Source: Leisingera sp. ANG-M1 (lineage in GTDB: Bacteria; Pseudomonadota; Alphaproteobacteria; Rhodobacterales; Rhodobacteraceae). Taken from it: a DNA stretch of 64,000 nt. Below, one piece after another: positions 8,944 through 17,195 of the stretch. Made by a program: the position numbers and the translations under genes. The notes beneath the pieces are model-generated. The model saw only the letters and a list, made by a program, of their open reading frames with translations, was not told where the DNA came from and searched no databases. The stretch covers positions 62,001 to 126,000 of the forward strand of contig NZ_JWLC01000008.1 in the NCBI RefSeq assembly GCF_000813745.1, in the 5' to 3' direction. How positions within the stretch are numbered: the stretch's first letter is position 1; every line of letters starts with the position of its first letter.

Positions 8944-9654
8944 ATGAGATCGTCCAAATCACGTTCACGTTCCAAGTCGAACCGGAATCGCCCCAATGGC
9001 GCCAATGTGGTCAACCGGGTGTTCGACAGCTCGGGTCCCGAGGGCAAGGTGCGCGGCACTCCGCAACAGATTATCGACAAGTACAACCAGCTTGCCCGCG
9101 ACGCGCAGCTGAGCAATGACCGGGTCGCGGCGGAGAACTTCCAGCAGCACGCCGAGCATTACCTGCGGATGCTGAACGAGGCGCAGCGCGAGATCGAGGC
9201 ACGCCGCGAGGAGCAGGAGCGGCAGAACCGCGAGCGCCAGGCGGAGCGCGACCGCGAACGGGCCGAGCGCCTGGAACGCCAGGAGCGCGAGGCGGCGGCA
9301 ACGGCAGCCGCGGCACCGGCAGCCGACCCGGCCGCGGCCCCTCAGCCTGAGGTGATCGACCCGCGCGGTGACAATGGCAATGGCGGCGACAGCGGGCTGG
9401 TTGAAACCCCCGAAAGCCAGGCGGAGGCGCCTGCAGAAGCACCGGCCGAAGCCCCTGCGAAGAAGGCTCCGGCCCGCAAGCCGCGCACGCGCAAGCCTGC
9501 AGCCAAGGCTGAGGAGGCTGCTGATGCGGCGCCGGCAGCCGAGGGCGGCGACGAGGAGCCCAAGCCCAAGAAGACCACCCGTTCGCGGGCCAAGCCGAAG
9601 CCGAAGGCCAAGCCGGATGAGGGTTCAGCAGACGCAGCGGAAGCCGCTGAATAA
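8944..9654 (+). CDS. DUF4167 domain protein, highly charged
   Basis: The product is 236 residues. The DUF4167 domain (about residues 12-75: NRNRPNGANVVNRVFDSSGPEGKVRGTP...ENFQQHAEHYLRML, given here only in part) is an alphaproteobacterial family found next to prmC. A long coiled-coil stretch rich in Arg, Glu and Gln (residues about 76-120) follows, then a low-complexity Ala/Pro/Lys tail with KKAPARKPRTRKP repeats like those of nucleic-acid-binding proteins. The function is unknown; RNA or DNA binding is an inference from the basic tail. The 213 bases before it contain an inverted repeat (GCGCCTCT 8777-8784 and AGAGGCGC 8813-8820). Confidence 0.9.
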   Translation: MRSSKSRSRSKSNRNRPNGANVVNRVFDSSGPEGKVRGTPQQIIDKYNQLARDAQLSNDRVAAENFQQHAEHYLRMLNEAQREIEARREEQERQNRERQAERDRERAERLERQEREAAATAAAAPAADPAAAPQPEVIDPRGDNGNGGDSGLVETPESQAEAPAEAPAEAPAKKAPARKPRTRKPAAKAEEAADAAPAAEGGDEEPKPKKTTRSRAKPKPKAKPDEGSADAAEAAE

Positions 9655-9679
9655 TCAGGGTTTTCCTGTATTGTCCCGG

Positions 9680-10246
9680 TCAGAGAAGCTCTTGCAGCAA
9701 GTCTGGCCAGGCATCGAACGACGCTCCCATGCGGCCCATCGCGTGGGAGCCCAGATACAGCCGCTGCAGCGCGGTTGCTTTGCGCTCCAGCACATCCCGC
9801 GGCTGATCCGGGGCCGCTTCCTGAACAATTGAGTAAAGCGCGGTCCAAAGCCGTTGCGAGATACGGTGGCAGCGGGCTTCGCTTTCCGCGTCAAACGGTG
9901 CTGTCTCCACCATGACATTGCACAGGAAGCAGCCGATCCGCGGGGCCGGGCGCAGCGGGGTGTTTTCGGTGCGGTAGAAGAAATTGGTCAGCCGTTCCCG
10001 GGGCGGGGGGCCGTTCCGGTCGGTGAGTTCCGCCAGGGCTTTGGCCATCCGGGTCTCGCCGTAGCGGTCCAGCGCCTGCAGGTAGACAGAATGCTTGTCG
10101 GTGAAAGCCTTGTAGAAAGAGCCGCGGGTGAGGCCCATCGCCTCCAGCAGGTCGGGCAGGTTGGTGCCCGCATAGCCACGCTTCCAGAACAGCATCATGG
10201 CGCCTTCCAGGGCGTCTTCCTCGTCGAATTGCCGGGGTCTGCTCAT
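9680..10246 (-). CDS. TetR/AcrR family transcriptional regulator
   Basis: The product is 188 residues. An N-terminal TetR helix-turn-helix (AMMLFWKRGYAGTNLPDLLEAMGLTRGSFYKAF, residues about 14-46) is followed by the ligand domain. The motif RIGCFLCNVMVETAPFD carries two cysteines three residues apart, at a place where redox- or electrophile-sensing relatives such as NemR carry a reactive Cys; sensing by these is an inference. It lies 100 bases downstream of the YHS-domain gene on the same strand. The inverted repeat at 10917-10954 in front of that gene is its likely operator. ATG 10246 (MSRPRQF) is preferred over 10300. Confidence 0.9.
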   Translation of the reverse strand: MSRPRQFDEEDALEGAMMLFWKRGYAGTNLPDLLEAMGLTRGSFYKAFTDKHSVYLQALDRYGETRMAKALAELTDRNGPPPRERLTNFFYRTENTPLRPAPRIGCFLCNVMVETAPFDAESEARCHRISQRLWTALYSIVQEAAPDQPRDVLERKATALQRLYLGSHAMGRMGASFDAWPDLLQELL

Positions 10247-10346
10247 GCACTGGCCTCTATCGCTGCAAACGCCGCCCGGCTGGAATGCGGGGCGGCGCAA
10301 TGCGGAGAATAGTTCCGGGCAGACGTAGGTTCAACCGCAGCAGCGG

Positions 10347-10901
10347 TCAGGAGTCCGGCAGCTGCTGAGGGTGCTGGAAGCCCAGGTTAGGGCGCTGCGA
10401 GTGGGAAACGAATTTGACGGAGCCTTCCTGCAGTCCGGCATGAACGGTGCTCCAGTTGGCCTGGTTCTGGGCCAGCAGATTGGCCTTGTCCTGCAGGAAA
10501 CGGTCTTTCACCTCGGCCGACCAGGTGACGTAGAGTTTGTCATCCGAAATGAACCAGCCGTTGATGAAATCGGTTTCGGCGGCATAGCCATGAGCCACAG
10601 CCCAGGCGCACCAGCCGTTGTTCTGCGGGGCGTATTTCTCAGGCGCGGCGGCAAAGCTGTCGCGGTTCTCCGCAGAGGCAAACAGCCAGGTGCGGCCCTT
10701 GTAGGCATGGCGGAACGCCTGATCTCCCTTGGTGGCGGAACCGGCGGTGAAATAGGCCACCGGGTCAAAGCCGTCCATGGCGATACCGCGGCTGGTGGAG
10801 TTGACAATATGGCTTGTCAGCCCCTCTGAGCCCGCTTCTGCCTGCGGGCTGCCAAGCATCAGCGACAGGGCGCAAAGCGATGTGAGCAGAAGTTTCTTCA
10901 T
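10347..10901 (-). CDS. Exported YHS-domain protein
   Basis: The product is 184 residues. A signal peptide (MKKLLLTSLCALSLMLGSPQAEA) exports it to the periplasm. The YHS-like domain appears as GIAMDGFDPVAYFTAGSATKGD...YKGRTWLFASAENRDSFAAAPEKYAPQ...WCAWAVAHG. In this family it is linked to metal or small-ligand handling, and the exact role is not established. GGGAGG lies just before the ATG. A TetR gene follows on the same strand, and a long inverted repeat covers the promoter area. Confidence 0.88.
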   Translation of the reverse strand: MKKLLLTSLCALSLMLGSPQAEAGSEGLTSHIVNSTSRGIAMDGFDPVAYFTAGSATKGDQAFRHAYKGRTWLFASAENRDSFAAAPEKYAPQNNGWCAWAVAHGYAAETDFINGWFISDDKLYVTWSAEVKDRFLQDKANLLAQNQANWSTVHAGLQEGSVKFVSHSQRPNLGFQHPQQLPDS

Positions 10902-10916
10902 GGGTACCTCCCTTTG

Positions 10917-10954
10917 GTACTGGTTGGAATTCTTATTATGGAACCAATCAGTAC
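10917..10954. promoter_or_regulatory. Inverted repeat, probable TetR operator
   Basis: GTACTGGTTGG (10917-10927) and CCAATCAGTAC (10944-10954) form an inverted repeat with 10 of 11 positions paired and a 16-base AT-rich centre. A shorter symmetrical TTATG...CATAA pair overlaps its right half. It sits 16 bases before the YHS gene start, where a repressor would block transcription. The TetR protein encoded downstream is the natural candidate to bind it. Confidence 0.5.
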
Positions 10955-11071
10955 ATAACGGGCGGTGCCGGGCAATTCACAAGAATTTCACGATGCTGTG
11001 AAGGAGACATGAAGCAGGCCCCGGCGGCCAGCGGCCCGGAGCCTTTAAGCTGTTGAAACTAAAGTATCAGA

Positions 11072-11839
11072 TCAGGCGTTGTGGCCGAGTACCCGAAGGT
11101 AGCGGCGGACAGCCTCTGGGAAGCCCAGCATCAGTGCGTCAGCCGTCAGGCCGTGGCCAATGGAGACCTCGGCCAGATCCGGGACCGCCTGCCGCAGGCC
11201 GGGGAGATTCTCAACTGTCAGATCGTGGCCTGCATTCATCATCAGACCGCCGAGAGCGCGGGCGGCGTCGGCGGTATCCTTGATTTTTGCCAGTTCACGG
11301 GCGGTTGCTTCCGGCCCAGCTTGCTCGGCATAGGGCCCGGTGTAGAACTCAATCCGGTCGGCGCCGGCCTGCTGTGCCAGAGCCGGATCTGCCGGGTTGG
11401 CGTCCACGAAATAGGAAACCCGGATGCCTGCGGCTTTGAACTCCTCGGCGATGGGCAGGAGCATTTCACCGTCCTTGGCAAAGTCCCAGCCATGGTCCGA
11501 GGTGGATTGCTCCGGCGTGTCCGGCACCAGGGTCACTTGATGCGGCTTGTTCTCCAGCACCAGATCGATGAAATGGCGGGTCGGGTAGCCTTCGATGTTG
11601 AACTCCGTTTCCGGAAACTCTTCGCGGGTCAGCTTTGCCAGTGCGGGCAGATCGGAAAAGCGGATATGGCGCTCGTCCGGGCGCGGATGCACGGTGATGC
11701 CATGGGCGCCCGCCTGCAGGATGGCGCGGGAGATGTCGATCAGGTTCGGCCAGGGCACCTCTCGCCGGTTGCGCAGATAGGCAACGGCGTTGACGTTCAC
11801 GGACAAAAGGGTCGGGCGGGGCGTGGCGGTCTGGTTCAT
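11072..11839 (-). CDS. pdxJ: Pyridoxine 5'-phosphate synthase
   Basis: This 255-residue TIM-barrel enzyme condenses 1-deoxyxylulose 5-phosphate with 3-amino-2-oxopropyl phosphate to make pyridoxine 5'-phosphate. Typical PdxJ segments are LLSVNVNAVAYLRNRR, AGAHGITVHPRPDERHI, FNIEGYPT, VTLVPDTPEQSTSDHGWDF, VSYFVDAN, RIEFYTGPYA and MNAGHDLT. It closes a minus-strand block that also contains pdxA, the preceding step of the same vitamin B6 pathway. It starts 36 bases after rsmA ends. Confidence 0.97.
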   Translation of the reverse strand: MNQTATPRPTLLSVNVNAVAYLRNRREVPWPNLIDISRAILQAGAHGITVHPRPDERHIRFSDLPALAKLTREEFPETEFNIEGYPTRHFIDLVLENKPHQVTLVPDTPEQSTSDHGWDFAKDGEMLLPIAEEFKAAGIRVSYFVDANPADPALAQQAGADRIEFYTGPYAEQAGPEATARELAKIKDTADAARALGGLMMNAGHDLTVENLPGLRQAVPDLAEVSIGHGLTADALMLGFPEAVRRYLRVLGHNA

Positions 11840-11875
11840 CGGAAAACGGGCTCCGGTAAGGAATTCGGGAAAAGG

Positions 11876-12718
11876 TCAGGCTTTGGCAACTTCACGGGCC
11901 AGGGCGCAGAAGGCCTCGAGGCTCACCTGCTCGGCGCGTTCGGTCGGCGGGATGCCTGCAGCGGTGAGATGCGCCTCGATATCGGGAGAGATGCCCTTGA
12001 GCGAGGCGCGCAGCATCTTGCGGCGCTGGTTGAAAGCGGCAGCCACGACACGGGACAGGACAGCCGCATCCGCCTCGAACCGCGGTTCGGGCAGGGCGTC
12101 CAGATGCACCACAGCGCTGGAGACTTTTGGCGGCGGGGTAAAGGCGCCGGGCGGCAGCGATAGCACGATTTTAGCCTCCGCGCGCCACTGGGCCAGGATC
12201 GCCAGGCGGCCATAGGCTTTGGAGCCGGGCTGAGCGACGATGCGCTCGGCCACCTCGCGCTGGAACATCAGGGTGAGGCTTTGCCAGACCGGCGGCCAGT
12301 CCTTGGGCGTCAGCCAGCGCACCAAGAGTTCGGTGCCGACGTTGTAGGGCAGGTTGGCGGCGATGCGGATCGGCGGGGGGAGGTGGTCGAGCGGGTCGAT
12401 CTCCAGCGCGTCGCCGTTGATGACGTCGAAACGGCCCGGATAGGCATCGGCGATCTCCTGCAGCGCGGGCAGGCAGCGGCTGTCTTTCTCCACCGCCAGC
12501 ACCCGGCGGGCGCCTTCGGCCAGGAGGCCGCGGGTCAAGCCGCCGGGGCCGGGGCCGATCTCGAGCACGTCGCAGGTGGTGAGATCGCCTGCTTGCCGCG
12601 CGATCTTGGCAGTCAGGTTCAGGTCCAGAAGGAAGTTCTGGCCCAGCGATTTACGTGCTGACAGCTGATGCGTTGCGATCACTTCACGCAAGGGAGGAAG
12701 AGAGTCGATAGCGCTCAT
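11876..12718 (-). CDS. rsmA: 16S rRNA adenine dimethyltransferase RsmA (KsgA)
   Basis: The product (280 residues) dimethylates two adjacent adenosines near the 3' end of 16S rRNA during small-subunit assembly. The N-terminal SAM site reads [15 protein letters not shown]...[16 protein letters not shown], the acidic residue is in VLAVEKDSR, and the catalytic NLPY motif is in [11 protein letters not shown]. Order and direction after pdxA match the widely conserved lptD-surA-pdxA-rsmA cluster. Confidence 0.97.
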   Translation of the reverse strand: MSAIDSLPPLREVIATHQLSARKSLGQNFLLDLNLTAKIARQAGDLTTCDVLEIGPGPGGLTRGLLAEGARRVLAVEKDSRCLPALQEIADAYPGRFDVINGDALEIDPLDHLPPPIRIAANLPYNVGTELLVRWLTPKDWPPVWQSLTLMFQREVAERIVAQPGSKAYGRLAILAQWRAEAKIVLSLPPGAFTPPPKVSSAVVHLDALPEPRFEADAAVLSRVVAAAFNQRRKMLRASLKGISPDIEAHLTAAGIPPTERAEQVSLEAFCALAREVAKA

Positions 12719-12767
12719 GTCATCTGGACCTTGGGGCTGGGCGCGGGCGGTGCGCAGAAATTTTCAT

Positions 12768-12802
12768 GCCTCCGGCGGGGATATTTCCAGCCAGAAGAAG
12801 AA
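12768..12802. repeat. Dispersed intergenic motif, copy 2
   Basis: GCCTCCGGCGGGG followed by ATATTTCCAGCCAGAAGAAG lies directly after the pdxA stop codon. Related sequences occur at about 1013-1047, 22281-22312 and (opposite orientation) 25524-25555, all outside genes. Confidence 0.6.
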
Positions 12803-13774
12803 TCAAGGGCTGGCGGCCATCGACTGCGCCAGCTTCAGGGCTTCGATGAGGCTGGTTGGATTGGCCTGGCCGGTGCCTGCAATGTCGAAGGCGGTGCCGT
12901 GGTCGGGCGAGGTGCGTATGAAGGGCAGGCCCAGGGTCACGTTGACGCCGCGGTCGAAGTCCAGCGTCTTGATCGGGATCAGCGCCTGATCGTGGTACAT
13001 GCAGACCGCTGCGTCATAGCGGGCGCGGGCGGCGGCGTGGAACATTGTATCGGCCGGATGCGGGCCGGTGATGTTCAGGCCTTCGCTTTGCATCTGCTGC
13101 ACCAGCGGGGTGATCCAATCGAGCTCCTCGGAGCCCATGGCGCCGCCTTCGCCCGCGTGCGGGTTGAGACCTGCAACAGCAATGCGGGGTGCGTTGATGC
13201 CGAATTGATCCTGCAAACCCGCAACGGTGATTTCCACTGTTTCGCGCAGGATCTCCGGCGTCAGCGCCCTAGGCACGTCGCAGAGGGCGATGTGGATGGT
13301 GGCAGGCACCACCCGCAGCTGTTCACTGGCCAGCATCATGACCACCCGCTTGCGGCCTGCGAGGGCCGCCAGGAATTCGGTATGCCCCTGGTAGGCAAAG
13401 CCTGCGCCGTCGATCAGCGCCTTCTTGTGGATCGGCGCGGTGCAGACGGCAGAGGCCTCGCCGGACTGCACCAGTTTCACCGCGGTTTCGATGGACTGGA
13501 TCACACCTGTGGCATTGGCTGGGTCGGCGGTGCCTTTAACGGTGCCGCCGCCAAAGACCAGCGGCAATACGGGAAAGTGGCCGGCACAGACGCTGGCGGC
13601 TTCAGAGGGCGCTGCAATTTCCCGGACCGGTGTGCCTGCAGGCAGGTGGCGCGGGTCGCCGATCCAGAAGAAAGGGCAGCTGCTGCGCAACGCTTCCCAG
13701 GCTTTGACGGAAATTTCCGGACCGATGCCGGCGGGTTCGCCGCAACTGAGGGCAATGGGTCCGGAAACAGTCAT
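12803..13774 (-). CDS. pdxA: 4-hydroxythreonine-4-phosphate dehydrogenase
   Basis: The product is 323 residues. PdxA oxidises 4-phosphohydroxy-L-threonine with NAD, giving the precursor that PdxJ uses. Family motifs include LSCGEPAGIGPEI, TAPIHKKAL, GHTEFLA, GLNPHAGEGGAMG, the metal-binding histidines in AVCMYHDQALIPIKTL, and LPFIRTSPDHGTAFDIAG. The ATG overlaps the stop of the SurA-like gene by four bases (ATGA), so the two are translationally coupled. Confidence 0.97.
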   Translation of the reverse strand: MTVSGPIALSCGEPAGIGPEISVKAWEALRSSCPFFWIGDPRHLPAGTPVREIAAPSEAASVCAGHFPVLPLVFGGGTVKGTADPANATGVIQSIETAVKLVQSGEASAVCTAPIHKKALIDGAGFAYQGHTEFLAALAGRKRVVMMLASEQLRVVPATIHIALCDVPRALTPEILRETVEITVAGLQDQFGINAPRIAVAGLNPHAGEGGAMGSEELDWITPLVQQMQSEGLNITGPHPADTMFHAAARARYDAAVCMYHDQALIPIKTLDFDRGVNVTLGLPFIRTSPDHGTAFDIAGTGQANPTSLIEALKLAQSMAASP

Positions 13775-15030
13775 TTGGTGCTGATCCGGGCGTCTGCGCG
13801 CAATTGTTCCAGATGGCTGTCGACCAGAGACGTCATCCGCTGTGCGGTGAGCGCATTGGCGACGGTTTCGCGCGAGCTGTCCTCGCCCAGGTCAGCAGTG
13901 CGGCCGCAGAGCATCAGCAGCATCAGCGTTTGCCCGTTGTTGCGGGTCAGCGCGGTAGAGGTCTCACCCGGATCCAGCTTGGCCAGTTCCAGCGCGACAT
14001 CGTTCGGGATCTCCGAAGGGGGCAGGCTCAGGATTTCCAGAACCGAAGGGTCCTGGCCCTGGGCAAGCCCGTAGAAATCCTCGCAGGTGTCCGTGCCGTC
14101 AACGGCTTTCTGCGCCGCGGAAAGGGCGTCCGGCGTGCGCCCGCCCGGAATGTAGTAGGCCGCGTATTCGATAGCCGTAAAGCGCGGTGCCGCACCTTCC
14201 ACTTCGCGCACGCTTCGCATCTGGAACAGTGCAACAGCGCCCTGCAGCGGCAGCGGTTCGGAAATCTCGCCCGGTTTCAGGGCCAGAACAACTTCCTGCA
14301 GCTGAGGCGGCAGTTTGGTCAGTGCCATCCACGGCAGGCGGCCGCCATCATTGCGGCTGCTGGCTGCAGAATACTGGGCCGCCGCCGCCGAGAAGCTGTC
14401 ATAACCCTTGAGCTGGGAGACTTGCTCGATCAGAGGCTCGACCTGGGCGGCGTTCTGCTCGTTAATCGGCACGATGAATTCGCTGAGCAACACCTGCACG
14501 CTGCCGGTGCCTGCCGAACCCATGGCACGGTCGATTTCCTCGGGGGTGGGGCGGGCCCGGGACAGGAAGCGGGCGGCGGTATATTCACGCCAGCCGATCC
14601 CGATTCTGGTGAAGTCCCGCAGGGTCTGCGGGTCGACGCCCTGCTGCTGCAGCGCAGTGAGGAAGTCGTTCAAGGACAGGTTCGCGCGGGAGGCCAGCTC
14701 TTCCATTCCGGCGGTCACCTCTTCAGGGCTGGGCTCGATACCCGCCTGCTTCATGACCGCAAGCTTCAGCCGGTCGTCGATCAGCTCCTTGCGGGCGGTT
14801 TCCTGAGGGTCGCCTGGCACCCGGAGCGCGGCCTGGAAGCGGGCGCGCTGCTCCAATTCATAACGGGTGATGACGCCGTCATTCACGATGATTGCAGGGG
14901 CAAAGAGGCTTTGCGCTGCTGCCGGCGTGCCGTTCCAGGCAAGCCCTGCCGCCAGCGCCAGCGCGGCGGCGGATTTGAGAGCACGGGAAAGGAAGGGAGC
15001 CGGGAACCGGGTATTCACGTCTTGCTGCAT
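13771..15030 (-). CDS. SurA-like periplasmic chaperone / peptidylprolyl isomerase
   Basis: The product is 419 residues. A long N-terminal signal region (SAAALALAAGLAWNGTPAAAQS) leads into the SurA N domain, recognised by FAPAIIVNDGVITRYELEQRARF and RKELIDDRLKLAVMKQAGIEPSPEEV. A single parvulin-like region follows (VQVLLSEFIVPI...LPWMALTKLPPQLQEVVLALKPGEISEPL, quoted in part). SurA helps outer-membrane barrels such as LptD fold, which fits its place directly after lptD; the starts and stops overlap by 16 bases. I leave the gene symbol open because alphaproteobacterial versions differ from E. coli SurA. Confidence 0.9.
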   Translation of the reverse strand: MQQDVNTRFPAPFLSRALKSAAALALAAGLAWNGTPAAAQSLFAPAIIVNDGVITRYELEQRARFQAALRVPGDPQETARKELIDDRLKLAVMKQAGIEPSPEEVTAGMEELASRANLSLNDFLTALQQQGVDPQTLRDFTRIGIGWREYTAARFLSRARPTPEEIDRAMGSAGTGSVQVLLSEFIVPINEQNAAQVEPLIEQVSQLKGYDSFSAAAAQYSAASSRNDGGRLPWMALTKLPPQLQEVVLALKPGEISEPLPLQGAVALFQMRSVREVEGAAPRFTAIEYAAYYIPGGRTPDALSAAQKAVDGTDTCEDFYGLAQGQDPSVLEILSLPPSEIPNDVALELAKLDPGETSTALTRNNGQTLMLLMLCGRTADLGEDSSRETVANALTAQRMTSLVDSHLEQLRADARISTK

Positions 15031-17195
15031 GACCGCCTGTACTGTTTGCTGCCGCTTTTCACGGAAAATCCGCTGAGCGAGATGGTAAAGCCGAAATCGG
15101 TTGTCGGCTCAACACTTGTTGTTGAGGTATAGCGGCGGTTGACCGAGAGGTCGACCGTCACGCATTCGTTGCTGTAGGCCAGCCCGAGGCCCGCACGGGT
15201 GGCTCTGGCGTCGGACACATCGTAGCGAAGCCGGGCGCTGGCCGACCAGCTGGGGTTGAGATCGTAACTGCCGTCGAACCAAAGTTCGGAGGTTTCCTCG
15301 TTCCGTTCTTCGTCCGGATCGGTGCCCAGCCACAGATAGGTGCCCGTCAGACTGGAGCGGCCGGTGTGCCAGTCGCCGCGCAGTTCGGCCTTGGAGAAGT
15401 TCAGCGACCCGTTCAGCAGCCCGCGGCTGGAGATCGCCAGGCCTTCGCCGAATTTAATCTGCCCTGCCAGCAGGATATCCGAGGAGGTGCCGCCCAGGCC
15501 GGAGCTTTTGGTGAACCGGCTGTCGCTGTCGCTGCGCAGCACCTGGCCAACAGTGGCATAGGCCTGCCAGCCAGTGGGCGCGTAACGGGCCCAGTTGGCG
15601 CCATAGACCAGGGTCAGCCCATCCTCGCGTGCGTCGTCCGCCGGAAAGCGGGACAGGGACAGCAGGTTGCCTTGATCGAATTCGACAAAACGGCTTTCTT
15701 CGCTCACCACCTCGCCGCCGCCTTCGTCGCGCCAGCCCAGCTGCAGGATCGGCTCCAGATACTGGGTGGCGCCATTGGTTTCCCAGCGGCTCATCGGCAG
15801 CCGGAAAGTCAGTGCGCTATGCGGGGTGAGGCGGGTGACCTCTTCGGTGAACACGTCATCGTCATAGGCGCGGAATGCATCTGCGGCCGCACCGATTTCC
15901 CATTCCGCCAGCACGCCATAGCCCAACTGCCAATTGCGGCGCCAGTCGATGCCGGCGGTCAGGCGGGTCAGATCACGCCCATTGATGTCGGTCGCCGTGG
16001 CAGACAGGCTGGAGCTGCGGTGGTGGCCGTGCCCCTGCAGTGTCAGCCGCAGCTCTCCGCCGGTCAGGCTGGGATGATGGCGGGTTTGATAGAAGGCTTC
16101 GGCGATTCCGGAGGGAATGGTCGCCTGGTCCTCGCTGTCCCGCAGCGTCTTGTAGTGCGTTAGCGAGGTGCGGAACAGGCTGTCGCGCTTGGCGCGGGAC
16201 AGCACCACGTCCGAACGCAAGCGGTCGAGATCCGGCAGGCCGTAGTCAGCGAGATAGGCATCGTCCGACACTGCTTTGATATCAAAGGTGAACCGGAAGT
16301 CCTGCGGCAGGTCGAACCGGCCTTCGCCGAAGATATAGCCGCGGTCTTCGCCGGGAAACAGGTCATCGCGGGTATAGGCGCCGCTGAGCTCGATCCGGCC
16401 GCGGCGGAAAGCTTGCCGGTAGCGCAGGTCCAGCGTCTGGGTGCTGGAGGAGACATAAGGCGCGACTGTCAGGTCGCGGTGCGGGCCGAGAGTGAAGAAG
16501 TAAGGCACCCGGATGCCGGTGCCAAGGTTGGAGGTAGAGCGCAGCGACGGGATGAGGAAACCTGTGGCCCGCTCCAGCGACGGATCCGGCAGGCGGATGG
16601 CCGGAAAGTAGAAGACCGGTACATCCAGCACCCGCAGCTGGGCGCTTTCGAAGTAAAGCTGGCGTTCCTGCTGGTCATGGGTGACCCGCTCGGCCCGGAT
16701 CTGCCACAGCGGCGGGCGGCCATCCTCGCAGACATGGCAGGAGGTCACCGCTGTCTTGTAGAGCTGGGTATAGCGGCCGCTGACCCGGGTCATCTGCAGA
16801 GAGGCCAGCTGCAGCTGCTGCTGGAATACCATGCGGGCGCCGGTCAAAAGGCCGTTGCGCAGGTCGCGGTCCAGCTCGGCGGCATTGGCCAGGATGGTGA
16901 TATCGCCGTCCTGGTCGATGCGGATCGGCCCCTCAATCTGCAAGGTGCCCGTGGTCTGGTCAAAGGTGATTTTCCCGGCGCGCAAGCGGGTATTGCCCTG
17001 AAACGCCTCGACGTTGCCCTCGGCAACCAGAGTGCGGTCCGGGGTGATAAAGACCTGATCGGCCACCAGCATCGCGGGTTGCGCAGGATCCGGCGGCGCA
17101 GCGGTCTGCGCCTGCGGGGCAGGGGCAGACAGCACCAGCCAGGGCAGCACGGCGGAAAGAAGCAGCGCGCGGCGCATTTTACCCGTCTTCGGCAT
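15015..17195 (-). CDS. lptD: LPS-assembly outer membrane protein LptD
   Basis: The product is 726 residues, with a signal peptide (LLLSAVLPWLVLSAPAPQAQT). An OstA/LptA-like periplasmic domain comes first (residues about 40-150: MLVADQVFITPDRTLVAEGNVEAFQG in part, GKITFDQTTGTLQIEG), followed by a large C-terminal barrel. LptD inserts lipopolysaccharide into the outer leaflet. Two nearby cysteines (TSCHVCEDGRPPLW) and late cysteines (NECVTVDL, YRRSCSKT) fit the disulfides seen in LptD proteins. The start may be ATG 17195 or 17177. It overlaps lptG by 17 bases at the 17195 start. Confidence 0.95.
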   Translation of the reverse strand: MPKTGKMRRALLLSAVLPWLVLSAPAPQAQTAAPPDPAQPAMLVADQVFITPDRTLVAEGNVEAFQGNTRLRAGKITFDQTTGTLQIEGPIRIDQDGDITILANAAELDRDLRNGLLTGARMVFQQQLQLASLQMTRVSGRYTQLYKTAVTSCHVCEDGRPPLWQIRAERVTHDQQERQLYFESAQLRVLDVPVFYFPAIRLPDPSLERATGFLIPSLRSTSNLGTGIRVPYFFTLGPHRDLTVAPYVSSSTQTLDLRYRQAFRRGRIELSGAYTRDDLFPGEDRGYIFGEGRFDLPQDFRFTFDIKAVSDDAYLADYGLPDLDRLRSDVVLSRAKRDSLFRTSLTHYKTLRDSEDQATIPSGIAEAFYQTRHHPSLTGGELRLTLQGHGHHRSSSLSATATDINGRDLTRLTAGIDWRRNWQLGYGVLAEWEIGAAADAFRAYDDDVFTEEVTRLTPHSALTFRLPMSRWETNGATQYLEPILQLGWRDEGGGEVVSEESRFVEFDQGNLLSLSRFPADDAREDGLTLVYGANWARYAPTGWQAYATVGQVLRSDSDSRFTKSSGLGGTSSDILLAGQIKFGEGLAISSRGLLNGSLNFSKAELRGDWHTGRSSLTGTYLWLGTDPDEERNEETSELWFDGSYDLNPSWSASARLRYDVSDARATRAGLGLAYSNECVTVDLSVNRRYTSTTSVEPTTDFGFTISLSGFSVKSGSKQYRRSCSKT

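Noticed and set aside
12668-15132. Two long plus-strand frames (up to 468 codons) across pdxA and the SurA-like gene
   Set aside because: They are shadows on the opposite strand of well-identified genes in high-GC DNA and show no domain.
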